Origin: Candidatus Eisenbergiella merdavium
GTDB lineage: Bacteria > Bacillota > Clostridia > Lachnospirales > Lachnospiraceae
DNA length: 64,000 nucleotides
Direction of reading: 5' to 3'
Assembly: GCA_019119595.1 (NCBI GenBank)
Contig: DWWS01000074.1
Location: 1-64,000 of the forward strand
Shown: piece by piece, positions 44,960-56,105 of the stretch
How the letters are laid out: each line of letters begins with the position of its first letter
Position numbering within the stretch: position 1 is the stretch's first letter
Made by a program: the position numbers and the translations under genes
The notes under the pieces: generated by a model
Seen by the model: the letters and a program-made list of their open reading frames with translations, nothing else
What the model was told of the DNA's origin: nothing
Database searches by the model: none

Positions 44960-45260
44960 ATATCGTGTGATCATATCGGAACGGGCTGCACAAATGCTTG
45001 TTTCGCACGCCGCATTTCTGGCTCAGGTCAGTCCGGAAGCGGCGGAACGGTTGACGGCAGAATTCGAAAAGGCAGCAAATTCACTGGAATCGATGCCGCA
45101 GAGATGTCCGTGGCTTAGAGGGGAATATATCCCAAGAAATGCCTATCGCTTTATCTTGTTTGAGAAACGCTATATGATAATCTTCCAGATCGTAGATGAT
45201 ATTGTGTATGCAGATTATGTCGTGGATTGCAGGCGGGATTATAGCTGGCTTATTCGATAA
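44943..45260 (+). CDS. Type II toxin, RelE/ParE family
   Basis: A 105-residue small basic protein with the RelE/ParE fold pattern: VIISERAAQMLVSHAAFL helix, PEAAERLTAEFEKAANSLE helix, then strands RCPWLRGEYIPRNAYRFIL and MIIFQIVDDIVYADYVVDCR. ParE-like toxins inhibit gyrase and RelE-like ones cut mRNA; the sequence does not settle which. ATG 44943 overlaps the antitoxin end by 17 bases, giving translational coupling. GC content is lower than the flanks, in line with acquisition. Confidence 0.85.
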   Translation: MKQQNKYRVIISERAAQMLVSHAAFLAQVSPEAAERLTAEFEKAANSLESMPQRCPWLRGEYIPRNAYRFILFEKRYMIIFQIVDDIVYADYVVDCRRDYSWLIR

Positions 45261-45296
45261 CAATAAAATAACAGAAAAAATCATCGCTTGCTCTTT

Positions 45297-45338
45297 ATTC
45301 CCGCGGGCAGCGAGCCGGATCGCGTGCCCGCAGGGAAT
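45297..45338 (+). terminator. Hairpin after the toxin gene
   Basis: ATTCCC plus CGGGCA pair with TGCCCG plus GGGAAT, 12 bp with a small internal loop. A long stem but no immediate U-tract; a CTTTTTTT lies about 35 bases further on. Probably ends toxin transcription. Confidence 0.6.
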
Positions 45339-45382
45339 CTGACTTGTCATGCTTCAGTCCTTCCGGCACGCCCTTTTTTTGC

Positions 45383-45411
45383 TTGTATCCAAAAGCGGAA
45401 TCGGGTATACT
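45383..45411 (+). promoter_or_regulatory. Promoter of the DUF1015 gene
   Basis: TTGTAT (45383-45388), 17 bases, TATACT (45406-45411). Confidence 0.65.
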
Positions 45412-45463
45412 GGTAATTAGAAATCAAAGAAAATGTGTCGGCAATCGGCAGACGGGAGTGGAA

Positions 45464-46834
45464 ATGGCGGAGGTAAGACCTTTTCGGGCCTGGAGGCCCG
45501 CGCAGGGGCTGGCGGAGAGGATCGCGGCCCTTCCCTACGACGTTGTGAGCGGGAAGGAGGCCAGGGAGGAGATTCGGCGGGAGCCCTGCTCCTTTCTCGC
45601 GGTAGACAGGCCGGAAACCCAGTTTGAGGAGGGAACGGATGCTGCCGCGCAGTACGTGTACGAACGGGCGGGAACGCTTTTGCGGCAGTGGATGAAGGAG
45701 GGCAGTCTTTTGCATGAGACGGAGCCCTGTTATTATATCTATGAGCTGGAAAGGCAGGGATACGTGCAGACGGGGATCGCCGCCTGCGTATCGGCGGACG
45801 ATTATTTATGTGGCGTGATCCGCAGACATGAGAACACGAGAAAGGATAAGGAAGAGGACAGAACCCGGCACGTGAGGGCCTGCGGCGCGCAGACCGGGCC
45901 GGTCTTTCTCGCCTACCGGGCTAAGGAGGAGATCCGGGCCATCACAGAGCGCTGCAGGAAGGAAGCCAGCCTGTACGATTTCGTTTCTCCCGACGGCATC
46001 GGCCACAGAGTATGGAGGATTGGAGCGCGGGAGGACGTGCAGGCGCTTCACGAGGCCTTCGCCGGGGTGGAAAGGCTGTACATAGCGGACGGACATCACC
46101 GCTGCGCGTCGGCGGTGCGGGTGGCTCTGGAGCGCAGGAAGGAATGTCCGGACTATACGGGAGAGGAACCGTTCAATTTCATTCTGTCCGTGCTGTTTCC
46201 GGACGATGAGCTGACCATCCTGGAGTATAACCGGGTAATCCGGGATCTGAACGGATTGACCCCGCAGGAGTTTCTGGAGAAGGTCGGGGCGCATTTTGAG
46301 GTCAGCCCCGAGGAAGGAGCGTACCGTCCGGAGGGGAAGGGCCGCTTCGGCCTCTATCTGGAGAAAAAATGGTACCGGCTGACATGGAAGCGGGAGACGG
46401 AGACAGAGGCGGCTGTGTCCACGGCCCAGACTCCTGTGTACTCGGCTGAGGCTCCATCAGCTCCGGCCCAAGTCCCGGCGGATTCGGCCCCGGCACCTGC
46501 AGCCTCGGTTCAAGCCCCGGCACCTGCAGCCCCGTCGGATCCGGTTCAGGCGCTGGACGCGGACGTTCTGCAGCGGCTGATCCTGGAGCCGGTTCTGGGA
46601 ATAAAGGACCCGAGGACGGATGAAAGGATCGATTTTGTGGGCGGCGTCCGGGGACTGGAGGAGCTGGAAAAACGCTGCGGGGAGGACTGCGCGGCGGCCT
46701 TCAGCCTGTACCCCACGTCGATCGGGGAGCTGTTTAAAGTGGCGGACGCGGGGCTTCTGATGCCGCCCAAGTCCACCTGGTTCGAGCCGAAGCTGCGAAG
46801 CGGGCTGTTCATCCACAGCCTGAAAGAGGAATAA
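45464..46834 (+). CDS. DUF1015 family protein with Ala/Pro insert
   Basis: A 456-residue protein. The N terminus VRPFRAWRP, IAALPYDVVS and later the IADGHHRCASA segment and the C-terminal LMPPKSTWFEPKLRSGLF are hallmarks of the DUF1015 family, which is often linked to serA in Firmicutes but has no assigned reaction. Between about residues 315 and 360 it has a roughly 45-residue Ala/Pro/Val low-complexity insert that makes it longer than usual. ATG 45464 with GGGAG upstream is used; the track start 120 bases earlier lies upstream of the promoter's start site. It precedes glgB by 12 bases. Confidence 0.85.
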   Translation: MAEVRPFRAWRPAQGLAERIAALPYDVVSGKEAREEIRREPCSFLAVDRPETQFEEGTDAAAQYVYERAGTLLRQWMKEGSLLHETEPCYYIYELERQGYVQTGIAACVSADDYLCGVIRRHENTRKDKEEDRTRHVRACGAQTGPVFLAYRAKEEIRAITERCRKEASLYDFVSPDGIGHRVWRIGAREDVQALHEAFAGVERLYIADGHHRCASAVRVALERRKECPDYTGEEPFNFILSVLFPDDELTILEYNRVIRDLNGLTPQEFLEKVGAHFEVSPEEGAYRPEGKGRFGLYLEKKWYRLTWKRETETEAAVSTAQTPVYSAEAPSAPAQVPADSAPAPAASVQAPAPAAPSDPVQALDADVLQRLILEPVLGIKDPRTDERIDFVGGVRGLEELEKRCGEDCAAAFSLYPTSIGELFKVADAGLLMPPKSTWFEPKLRSGLFIHSLKEE

Positions 46835-46846
46835 AGAGGGAAGGAA

Positions 46847-49345
<2,499 letters not shown>

Positions 49346-50296
49346 ATGATCTGGGAAAAAGCGGCGGCATTGGGAATCGTGACAGGAGTTTTGCCGAAAG
49401 GAAGCGCTCTGCTCCTTCTGACCTCGGGAGCGGAGCTTTCCGAGGAGCTTTCCATCGGAAGGCAGATCTTACAGGATGCCCCGAAAACCATGATGGACCT
49501 GCTGGTGCGGGTGGCGATCTGCATTATTACCTTTTTGATCGGTTCACGCATCATCGGCCTGATCCGCAGGCTCGTCGGGAAGGCTCTCGTGCGAACGGGA
49601 GCCGCCGGGCAGGCGGGAAAATTCATTGATTCCTGTATCCGTGTGATACTGTATTCCTTTCTTGTTTTTCAGATCGCACTGCACCTTGGCATCAATGCGG
49701 CGACCATCGCGACTGTGCTTGGCTCAGCCACCGTGACTGTGGGCCTTGCCTTCCAGGGAAGCCTGAAAAATTGTATCGGAGGCATCATGATCATGATCCT
49801 GCATCCCTTCCGGGTCGGGGATTATATTGTGGAGTCCACCTACAACAGCGAAGGAACCGTGACGGAGATCACGGTCTTTTATACAAAGCTTGCGACAATG
49901 GACAATAAGACCATTATTCTTCCCAACGGCCCGCTTTCTGATACCGAGATCACCAATGTGACAAGAGAAGAAAACCGGCGCGTGGAAATTAAGGTGGGAA
50001 TTTCTTATAAGTCGGATATCAGGACGGCAAAGCAGGTGCTGGAGGAGCTTCTGGCGGAGGAGGAGAGGATACGCAGAGAGCTTGGCTATCATATTTTCGT
50101 GGATGAGCTGGGAAGCAGCTCGGTGATTCTTGGCTTACGCTTCTGGACAAAGACGGAGGATTACTGGCCGGTTCGCTGGAAGCTTCTGGAGGATATCAAA
50201 TACGCCTTCGACGATCACGGGATCGGGATCCCTTATCCGCAGATGGATGTGCATCTGGACCGCGAGGGCGGGAAGGCGGAAGAGCAGAAGGAGTAA
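49346..50296 (+). CDS. MscS-family mechanosensitive ion channel
   Basis: A 316-residue small-conductance channel that releases solutes on osmotic downshock. Three membrane helices: the first two in residues 45-120, then the pore helix TM3 near 125-150 with the Gly/Ala-rich AATIATVLGSATVTVGLAFQ pattern (quoted in part) and the following SLKNCIGG. The beta domain HPFRVGDYIV and the C-terminal alpha/beta domain follow. GlgB ends immediately before its ATG (TAAATG), with GGAGAAAGGAAAG upstream. The end of the gene runs into a 24-base tandem repeat. Confidence 0.92.
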   Translation: MIWEKAAALGIVTGVLPKGSALLLLTSGAELSEELSIGRQILQDAPKTMMDLLVRVAICIITFLIGSRIIGLIRRLVGKALVRTGAAGQAGKFIDSCIRVILYSFLVFQIALHLGINAATIATVLGSATVTVGLAFQGSLKNCIGGIMIMILHPFRVGDYIVESTYNSEGTVTEITVFYTKLATMDNKTIILPNGPLSDTEITNVTREENRRVEIKVGISYKSDIRTAKQVLEELLAEEERIRRELGYHIFVDELGSSSVILGLRFWTKTEDYWPVRWKLLEDIKYAFDDHGIGIPYPQMDVHLDREGGKAEEQKE

Positions 50297-50363
50297 AAGG
50301 CATAAGCGCGGAAAGAGCAAAAGGTATAAATGCAGAAGTAGCAAAAGGCATAAACGCCGGAGG
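50295..50363 (+). repeat. 24-bp tandem repeat between mscS and ribonucleotide reductase
   Basis: Three units with exact 24-base period (50295-50318, 50319-50342, 50343-50363), consensus AAAAGGNATAANNGCNGNANG; the third supplies the GGAGG ribosome site of the next gene. It may be a decayed coding repeat of the MscS C terminus, since an earlier degenerate copy lies in the coding end. Confidence 0.75.
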
Positions 50364-50370
50364 TTTGAAT

Positions 50371-52713
50371 ATGAACGTACGGAAACGGAGCGGGAAGGTG
50401 GTACCCTTTGACCCCGGTTTTATTTCCCGGGCGGTCTCTCTTGCGGCCGCGGCGGCGGGAGAGCACAGCGAGGACGGGATCAGGCGAATCACGGAGGCTG
50501 TGACGGAGAAGCTTCGCGCGAGAAAAGAGGAGATCTGGGATATCGAGACGATCCAGGATACGGTTGAGGAAACGCTGTTTGAGCAGAAATATTATCAGAC
50601 GGCGAAGGCGTATATCCGTTATCGCCTGGAAAAAGAGAAGGAACGCGCCGGGGAAGCTCAAAAGGAAGGCCTTTTGAGCCGCGAATTTCTAAGCCCCTAT
50701 AAGCATGCGCCCAGTCCGATGGAGCAGCTCGGCGCTTTCGTTTATACCCGGACCTATTCCAGATTCCTTCCCAGGCTTGGCCGCAGGGAATTCTGGTGGG
50801 AGACTGTTCGCCGCGCAGTGGAATACAACTGCTCTCTTGCGCCTACATCCAGGGAGGAGGCGGAGAAGCTGTATGACAACATTTATCATCTTAGGCAGTT
50901 TCTTTCCGGCCGTACCCTGTGGGTGGGCGGAACGCCTGTCGCCGATCAGTATCCCATGGCGAACTATAACTGCGCGTTTACCGTGATAGACAGCTTCAGC
51001 GCTTATCACGATCTGTTTTATCTGCTGATGGTGGGAAGCGGCGTGGGCGTGCGGGTGCTGGGGGCCGACGCCGAAAAGCTTCCTCCGGTCAGGACAGATC
51101 TGAGGATCCTGCATAAGTCCTACGATCCAAGGCCGGCGGAGGAACGGCTGGAATACACGGATCTGACCTTCAGCCGCGATGTCGCCACGCTGACCATCGG
51201 CGATTCTAAGGAGGGCTGGGCGCAGGCGCTGACCCACTATTTTGATATTCTGACCAACCGGGAGTACCGGGGGATCGAAGGGCTGGTGGTGATTTACGAT
51301 TCCATACGCCCCAAGGGAGAGAGGCTGAAAACCTTTGGCGGGACAGCCAGCGGCTACGGCTCCATGATGACCATGATCGACAAGATCCATAAGGTGGTCG
51401 CGGCGGCGGGAAGGAGGGAGAACGCTCCCTGGGTGGGCCTGAAGCCCATTGACCTGCTGGATATCGCAAATATCATCGGAGAAAACGTGGTGTCCGGCGG
51501 CGTGCGCCGTACCTCGGAAATCGGTCTGATCGATGCGGACGACGAGACCTGCATCCAGGCAAAGAGTCATCTGTACCGCCAGGTGAACGGGCGCTGGGAG
51601 ATAGACAGATCCATCGCGCACCGGCAGATGAGCAACAATTCCATCTATTACCGCAAAAAGCCCACGCGGGAAAAGCTGCACTGGCATCTGCAGCAGATGC
51701 GGTATTCCGGGGAGCCCGGCTGGATCAATGAGGAAGCGGGGGCAAAGCGCAGGCCGGACTTTAACGGCTGCAATCCCTGCGGGGAGATCCTGCTGGACAG
51801 CCATGGGCTGTGCAACCTGACCACGCTGAACGTGATGGGATTCGTGAAGGATGGAGCGCTGGATAAAAAGGCGCTTCTGGAAGCGCAGCGGCTTTCCGCG
51901 CGGGCGGGCTACCGCATGACCTGCCGGGAGCTGGAAATGTATGACTGGAACAGGGTGCAGCAGCGCGACCGTCTGCTCGGCTGCTCCATGACCGGCTGGC
52001 AGGATATGGTGAACGCCACGAAGATGGAGAGGGAAGAGCAGATCGCTCTTCTGGAAGAAATGCGTAAGACGGCCCACAGCGCGGCAAGGGAGATGGCTGC
52101 AAGGCTGGGCGGGAAGGAACCGCTTCTGGTGACGACCATTAAGCCGGAAGGGACCCTTTCCCTGCTTCCAACCGTTTCCAGCGGGGTGCATTATTCCCAT
52201 GCGCCCTATTATATCCGCAGGATCCGCATTACCGCCACGGACCCGCTCTGCCGGGTATGCGAGGAGCTGGGCTATCCGGTGCTCCCTGAGGTGGGGCAGG
52301 ATCCGGACGATCCGACGACCAAGGTGGTGGAATTCCCGGTGAAGGCGCCTGCCGGACGGGTGAAGGCGGACGTATCCGCAGTGGAACAGCTGGAAAACTA
52401 CAAAATGTTCATGGAGCATTACGTGGATCATAACTGCTCCATTACCGTCCATGTGCGGGATCAGGAATGGGACGAGGTGGAGCAGTGGGTGTGGGATAAC
52501 TGGGACGACGTGGTGGCCCTTTCCTTTTTAAGCTATGACGACAGCTTCTATGAGCTGCTTCCCTATGAGGCCATCGACGAGGCGGAATATGAGCGCCGCC
52601 GCGCCGCCATGAAGCCCTTCAATCCGTCGTTGCTGTCCCGCTATGAGCATGATGAGACGGAGCTGGATATCGGAGATTCTGAGTGCGTAAACGGCGTCTG
52701 TCCGGTGCGCTGA
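50371..52713 (+). CDS. nrdJ: Adenosylcobalamin-dependent (class II) ribonucleoside-triphosphate reductase
   Basis: About 780 residues. The N-terminal 95 residues form an ATP cone (KRSGKVVPFDPGFI, then YYQTAKAYIRYRLEKEK). The ten-stranded barrel follows, with the finger-loop region NPCGEILLDSHGLCNLTT carrying active-site Cys/Glu/Cys, the CAFTVIDS start of the redox pair, and the C-terminal redox tail CVNGVC. The overall pattern is of the monomeric Lactobacillus leichmannii RTPR type, which uses vitamin B12 coenzyme and works with or without oxygen. An N-terminal ATP cone on this type is notable. ATG 50371, seven bases after GGAGG, is preferred to TTG 50365. No cobalamin riboswitch is seen upstream. 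Confidence 0.9.
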   Translation: MNVRKRSGKVVPFDPGFISRAVSLAAAAAGEHSEDGIRRITEAVTEKLRARKEEIWDIETIQDTVEETLFEQKYYQTAKAYIRYRLEKEKERAGEAQKEGLLSREFLSPYKHAPSPMEQLGAFVYTRTYSRFLPRLGRREFWWETVRRAVEYNCSLAPTSREEAEKLYDNIYHLRQFLSGRTLWVGGTPVADQYPMANYNCAFTVIDSFSAYHDLFYLLMVGSGVGVRVLGADAEKLPPVRTDLRILHKSYDPRPAEERLEYTDLTFSRDVATLTIGDSKEGWAQALTHYFDILTNREYRGIEGLVVIYDSIRPKGERLKTFGGTASGYGSMMTMIDKIHKVVAAAGRRENAPWVGLKPIDLLDIANIIGENVVSGGVRRTSEIGLIDADDETCIQAKSHLYRQVNGRWEIDRSIAHRQMSNNSIYYRKKPTREKLHWHLQQMRYSGEPGWINEEAGAKRRPDFNGCNPCGEILLDSHGLCNLTTLNVMGFVKDGALDKKALLEAQRLSARAGYRMTCRELEMYDWNRVQQRDRLLGCSMTGWQDMVNATKMEREEQIALLEEMRKTAHSAAREMAARLGGKEPLLVTTIKPEGTLSLLPTVSSGVHYSHAPYYIRRIRITATDPLCRVCEELGYPVLPEVGQDPDDPTTKVVEFPVKAPAGRVKADVSAVEQLENYKMFMEHYVDHNCSITVHVRDQEWDEVEQWVWDNWDDVVALSFLSYDDSFYELLPYEAIDEAEYERRRAAMKPFNPSLLSRYEHDETELDIGDSECVNGVCPVR

Positions 52714-52715
52714 GG

Positions 52716-52772
52716 CTTCGTTCCGGATTCCTAAATGGATGGAAGCGGGCAGGGATCCGCAACGGAACGAAG
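52716..52772 (+). terminator. Hairpin after nrdJ
   Basis: CTTCGTTCCG (52716-52725) and its exact complement CGGAACGAAG (52763-52772) enclose 37 bases. Probably a transcript-end structure, although there is no U-tract. The sequence following repeats GGAACGAA/CGAAAG motifs. Confidence 0.45.
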
Positions 52773-52825
52773 AACGAAAGGAAACGGAACAAACGAAAGC
52801 AGAGAAGAAAGGGAGAGGATCATGT

Positions 52826-54175
52826 ATGAAACAGCTTGTGATGGAAACAAGCATTCTAAGAGGCTGCGAGGTGACGAAGCAGCGCTATGAAACGGGGCTG
52901 ATCCCGGATGTGAAAAACTATGAGATGGAGGTTGTCAACCTTTATCCGCAGAAAACCTGTCAGACCATCGAGGGTTTCGGAGCGGCCCTTACGGAGTCCG
53001 CGGGACATGCCTTAAGCCGGATGAGCGGGGGGAATTTTGACCGGGTGGTGCGCTCCTGCTACGGGGAGGGCGGCCTTGGCTATACGCTGGGAAGGGTGCA
53101 TATGGACAGCTGCGACTTTTCCCTTGGGAATTATTGCGCCGTCAGCGATCCCGCGGACCCCGGCTTTGGGGATTTCAGCCTGGAACGGGACGCGCAGTAT
53201 GTGCAGCCTTTGGTGAAAAAGGTGTTCGCCGCGGCGGGAGGGCCTGTCAGCCTGCTTCTGTCGCCCTGGTCTCCCCCGGCCTTCATGAAGGAGACGGGCG
53301 TGCGCAACGGCGGCGGCCATCTGAAGCCGGAATGCTATGAAGCCTATGCGGCCTATATCGTCCGGTATCTGAAGGAATACGAGAAGGCGGGGATTCCGAT
53401 CCGATATATGACGGTTCAGAACGAACCGCTTGCCGTTCAGACCTGGGACTCCTGCGAGTATACGCCGGAGGAGGAAAAAGCCTTTCTGCGGGATCATCTG
53501 TATCCGGCCCTCCAGAAAAACGGTCTTGGACAGATCGGAATCTATATTTGGGATCATAACAAGGAGAGGGTCTATGAACGCGCCCGTGATATAGTGGACG
53601 AGACGACGGAAAAGATGATCGAGGGCGTCGCCTATCACTGGTATACGGGGGATCACTTCGAGACGCTTTCCATGGTACGGGAGGATTATCCCCGGCTTAA
53701 GCTGATGCACAGCGAGGGCTGCGTGGAGCTCGCCCGCTACGGAGAGAATGCCGGAGACGACATGCGTCATGCGAAAATGTATGCCCATGATATCATTGGC
53801 GATCTGAACCACGGAATGAACAGCTGGATCGACTGGAACCTGGTTCTGGATGAGATGGGAGGGCCGAACCATGTGGGCAATTACTGCGGCGCTCCGATCA
53901 TCTGCCATACAGACACGGATACGGTGGAGTACAAGCCCATGTACCATGCGATCGGCCATTTCAGCCGCTTCATCCGGCCCGGCGCGGCGCGCATCGCTCA
54001 TTCCTGCTATTCATCGGAAATAGAGGTGACAGCGGCGCGCAACCCGGATGGAAGCTGCGCGGTCGTGCTGCTGCATACGGGGCAGCAGCGCAGGCCGGTT
54101 CAGCTTCGGGTGGAGGGAAAAACGGCCCGCCTGATGCTTCCCGCGGAAAGCATCTCTACGGTGGTGCTGAAATAA
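52826..54175 (+). CDS. Glycoside hydrolase family 30 protein
   Basis: A 449-residue GH30 enzyme (glucosylceramidase/beta-1,6-glucanase type). EGFGAALTESAGHAL is the conserved beta-strand start, acid/base Glu is in VQNEP (near residue 198) and nucleophile Glu in MHSEG (near residue 295). The C-terminal beta sandwich is complete. No signal peptide is seen, so it is intracellular and probably acts on imported glucosides. Which substrate within GH30 cannot be told. ATG 52826 follows GGGAGAGG; the track start 29 codons earlier lies in the repeat-like leader. Confidence 0.87.
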   Translation: MKQLVMETSILRGCEVTKQRYETGLIPDVKNYEMEVVNLYPQKTCQTIEGFGAALTESAGHALSRMSGGNFDRVVRSCYGEGGLGYTLGRVHMDSCDFSLGNYCAVSDPADPGFGDFSLERDAQYVQPLVKKVFAAAGGPVSLLLSPWSPPAFMKETGVRNGGGHLKPECYEAYAAYIVRYLKEYEKAGIPIRYMTVQNEPLAVQTWDSCEYTPEEEKAFLRDHLYPALQKNGLGQIGIYIWDHNKERVYERARDIVDETTEKMIEGVAYHWYTGDHFETLSMVREDYPRLKLMHSEGCVELARYGENAGDDMRHAKMYAHDIIGDLNHGMNSWIDWNLVLDEMGGPNHVGNYCGAPIICHTDTDTVEYKPMYHAIGHFSRFIRPGAARIAHSCYSSEIEVTAARNPDGSCAVVLLHTGQQRRPVQLRVEGKTARLMLPAESISTVVLK

Positions 54176-54254
54176 TCAGGATAAAAAAATCTGAGAAGGA
54201 CGGCAGCGGGAAGGTTTCATTTTTACAGGGGAAAGGAAGGGAAGGTTACAGTTT

Positions 54255-56105
54255 ATGAGCCGATTGAAAATCAGTACGCCGGATCAGGCCCAGCTCACTG
54301 TAGAGCGGCTGTATAAGGATCTGGAGCGGCATATCGTCGCAAGCCCGCCGGGGCTGTGCCCGGTGGATCTCCAGCTTTCATTTTTGAAGCTCTGTCACGC
54401 GCAGACCTGCGGGAAATGCGTGCCCTGCCGGATCGGGCTTGGGCAGCTTCAGAACCTGCTGGAGCAGGTGCTTGACGGGACGGCGACGATGGATACGCTG
54501 GCTTTGATTGAGGAAACTGCGAACAACATCACGGATTCCGCCGACTGCGCCATCGGCTTTGAGGCCGCGCACATGGTCCTTGCGGGACTGCAGGGCATCC
54601 GGGATGATTATATTTATCATATCGAGCACGGGAAATGCTCCTATTCCATCACCCAGCCGGTGCCCTGCGTGGCGCTGTGTCCGGCGGGCGTGGACATTCC
54701 GGGCTATATCGCGCTGGTGGGAGAGGAACGCTATGCGGATGCGGTGCAGCTCATCCGCAAGGACAATCCGTTCCCCACGGCCTGCGCCCTGATCTGCGAG
54801 CATCCCTGTGAGGCGCGCTGCCGCAGGAACATGATCGACAGCTCCGTGAACATCCGGGGCTTAAAGCGCATGGCGGTGGACAACGCCCGGGCGAACACGG
54901 TGCCCGTTCCGAAAAAGGCCCCCTCCACGGGAAAGCGCATCGCCATCGCGGGCGGTGGGCCGGGCGGTCTGTCAGCGGCTTATTATCTGGAGCTGATGGG
55001 ACATCATGCGGTGGTTTTTGAACAGAAGAGCAGGCTGGGCGGGATGCTTCGCTACGGCATTCCCAATTACCGTTTCCCGAGAGAGCGGCTGGATGAGGAT
55101 ATCGAGGCCATCCTTTCCACGGGCGTGGAGGTACATACGGGGGTAAACATCGGAAACGGGGAAAACGATATTTCCCTGAGCCGTCTGAGAGAGGAATTTG
55201 ACGCGGTTTACATCGCCATCGGCGCACATAATGATAAAAAGATCGGAATCGAGGGAGAGGACGCCGAGGGCGTGATCTCCGCGGTGGAGATGCTTCGCAG
55301 CATCGGGGACGGGAATCCTCCTGATTTTACCGGAAAGACCGTGCTGGTGGTGGGCGGCGGAAACGTGGCGATGGACTGCACCCGCTCCGCCCTCCGTCTG
55401 GGCGCGAAAAAGGTGGGGATCGCCTACCGGAGAAGGCAGTCGGACATGACAGCCCTGCCGGAGGAGGTGGAGGGCGCCATCGCGGAGGGAGCGCAGCTCT
55501 ACAGCCTGAAGGCGCCTGTGCGCGTGGAGGCGGATGAAAACGGAAGGGTTGCGGCCCTCTGGGTACAGCCCCAGATCATCGGCCCCATCGACGCCTGGGG
55601 CCGGGCGCGTCCGGTGAAGGCGCAGGTGGAGATGCAGAGGATCCCCTGCGATATCGTGGTGGTCGCCGTGGGGCAGGGCATCGAATCCCGGCACTTTGAG
55701 GATTCCGGCGTCCCGGTAAAGAGGGGCGTGATCGAGGCGCTTGCCGAAAGCACGGTCCGGGATATCCCCGGCATCTTCGCGGGCGGGGACTGCGTGACCG
55801 GGCCTGCCACCGTGATCCGCGCCATTGCGGCGGGTAAGGTGGCCGCGGCCAACATCGACGAATATCTGGGCTATCATCACACCATTTCCTGCGACGTTGA
55901 GATCCCGCAGGTGAATTACGCCGACAAGCATCCCTGCGGCAGGGTGAACATGTCCGAGCGGGAGGCGGGAGAGCGGAAATGCGATTTCTGCGAGATCGAA
56001 CGGTGCATGACGAAGGAGGAGGCGGCACAGGAGGCGGCACGCTGCCTTCGGTGCGATCATTACGGATATGGGAATCTGAAGGGAGGCCGGGCTGCGATAT
56101 GGTGA
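54255..56105 (+). CDS. NuoF-cluster/GltD-like NAD(P)-flavoprotein
   Basis: A 616-residue fusion. Residues 45-110 match the C-terminal 4Fe-4S domain of NuoF/HydB (TCGKCVPCRIG, later CAIG), without the FMN/NAD-binding part. Residues 130-190 hold a Cys-rich GltD-type N-terminal domain (CVALCPAGVDIPGY, CALICEHPCEARC). Then come the FAD site GGGPGGLSAAYY (near residue 235), the NAD(P) site VVGGGNVAMDC (near 372) and the FAGGDCVTGPATVI end. The C terminus has an extra Cys-rich segment (CDFCEIERC, CLRCD). It overlaps the hydrogenase gene by seven bases. Probable role: NAD(P)H oxidoreductase partner of that hydrogenase, as in group A2 hydrogenase loci. Confidence 0.85.
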   Translation: MSRLKISTPDQAQLTVERLYKDLERHIVASPPGLCPVDLQLSFLKLCHAQTCGKCVPCRIGLGQLQNLLEQVLDGTATMDTLALIEETANNITDSADCAIGFEAAHMVLAGLQGIRDDYIYHIEHGKCSYSITQPVPCVALCPAGVDIPGYIALVGEERYADAVQLIRKDNPFPTACALICEHPCEARCRRNMIDSSVNIRGLKRMAVDNARANTVPVPKKAPSTGKRIAIAGGGPGGLSAAYYLELMGHHAVVFEQKSRLGGMLRYGIPNYRFPRERLDEDIEAILSTGVEVHTGVNIGNGENDISLSRLREEFDAVYIAIGAHNDKKIGIEGEDAEGVISAVEMLRSIGDGNPPDFTGKTVLVVGGGNVAMDCTRSALRLGAKKVGIAYRRRQSDMTALPEEVEGAIAEGAQLYSLKAPVRVEADENGRVAALWVQPQIIGPIDAWGRARPVKAQVEMQRIPCDIVVVAVGQGIESRHFEDSGVPVKRGVIEALAESTVRDIPGIFAGGDCVTGPATVIRAIAAGKVAAANIDEYLGYHHTISCDVEIPQVNYADKHPCGRVNMSEREAGERKCDFCEIERCMTKEEAAQEAARCLRCDHYGYGNLKGGRAAIW

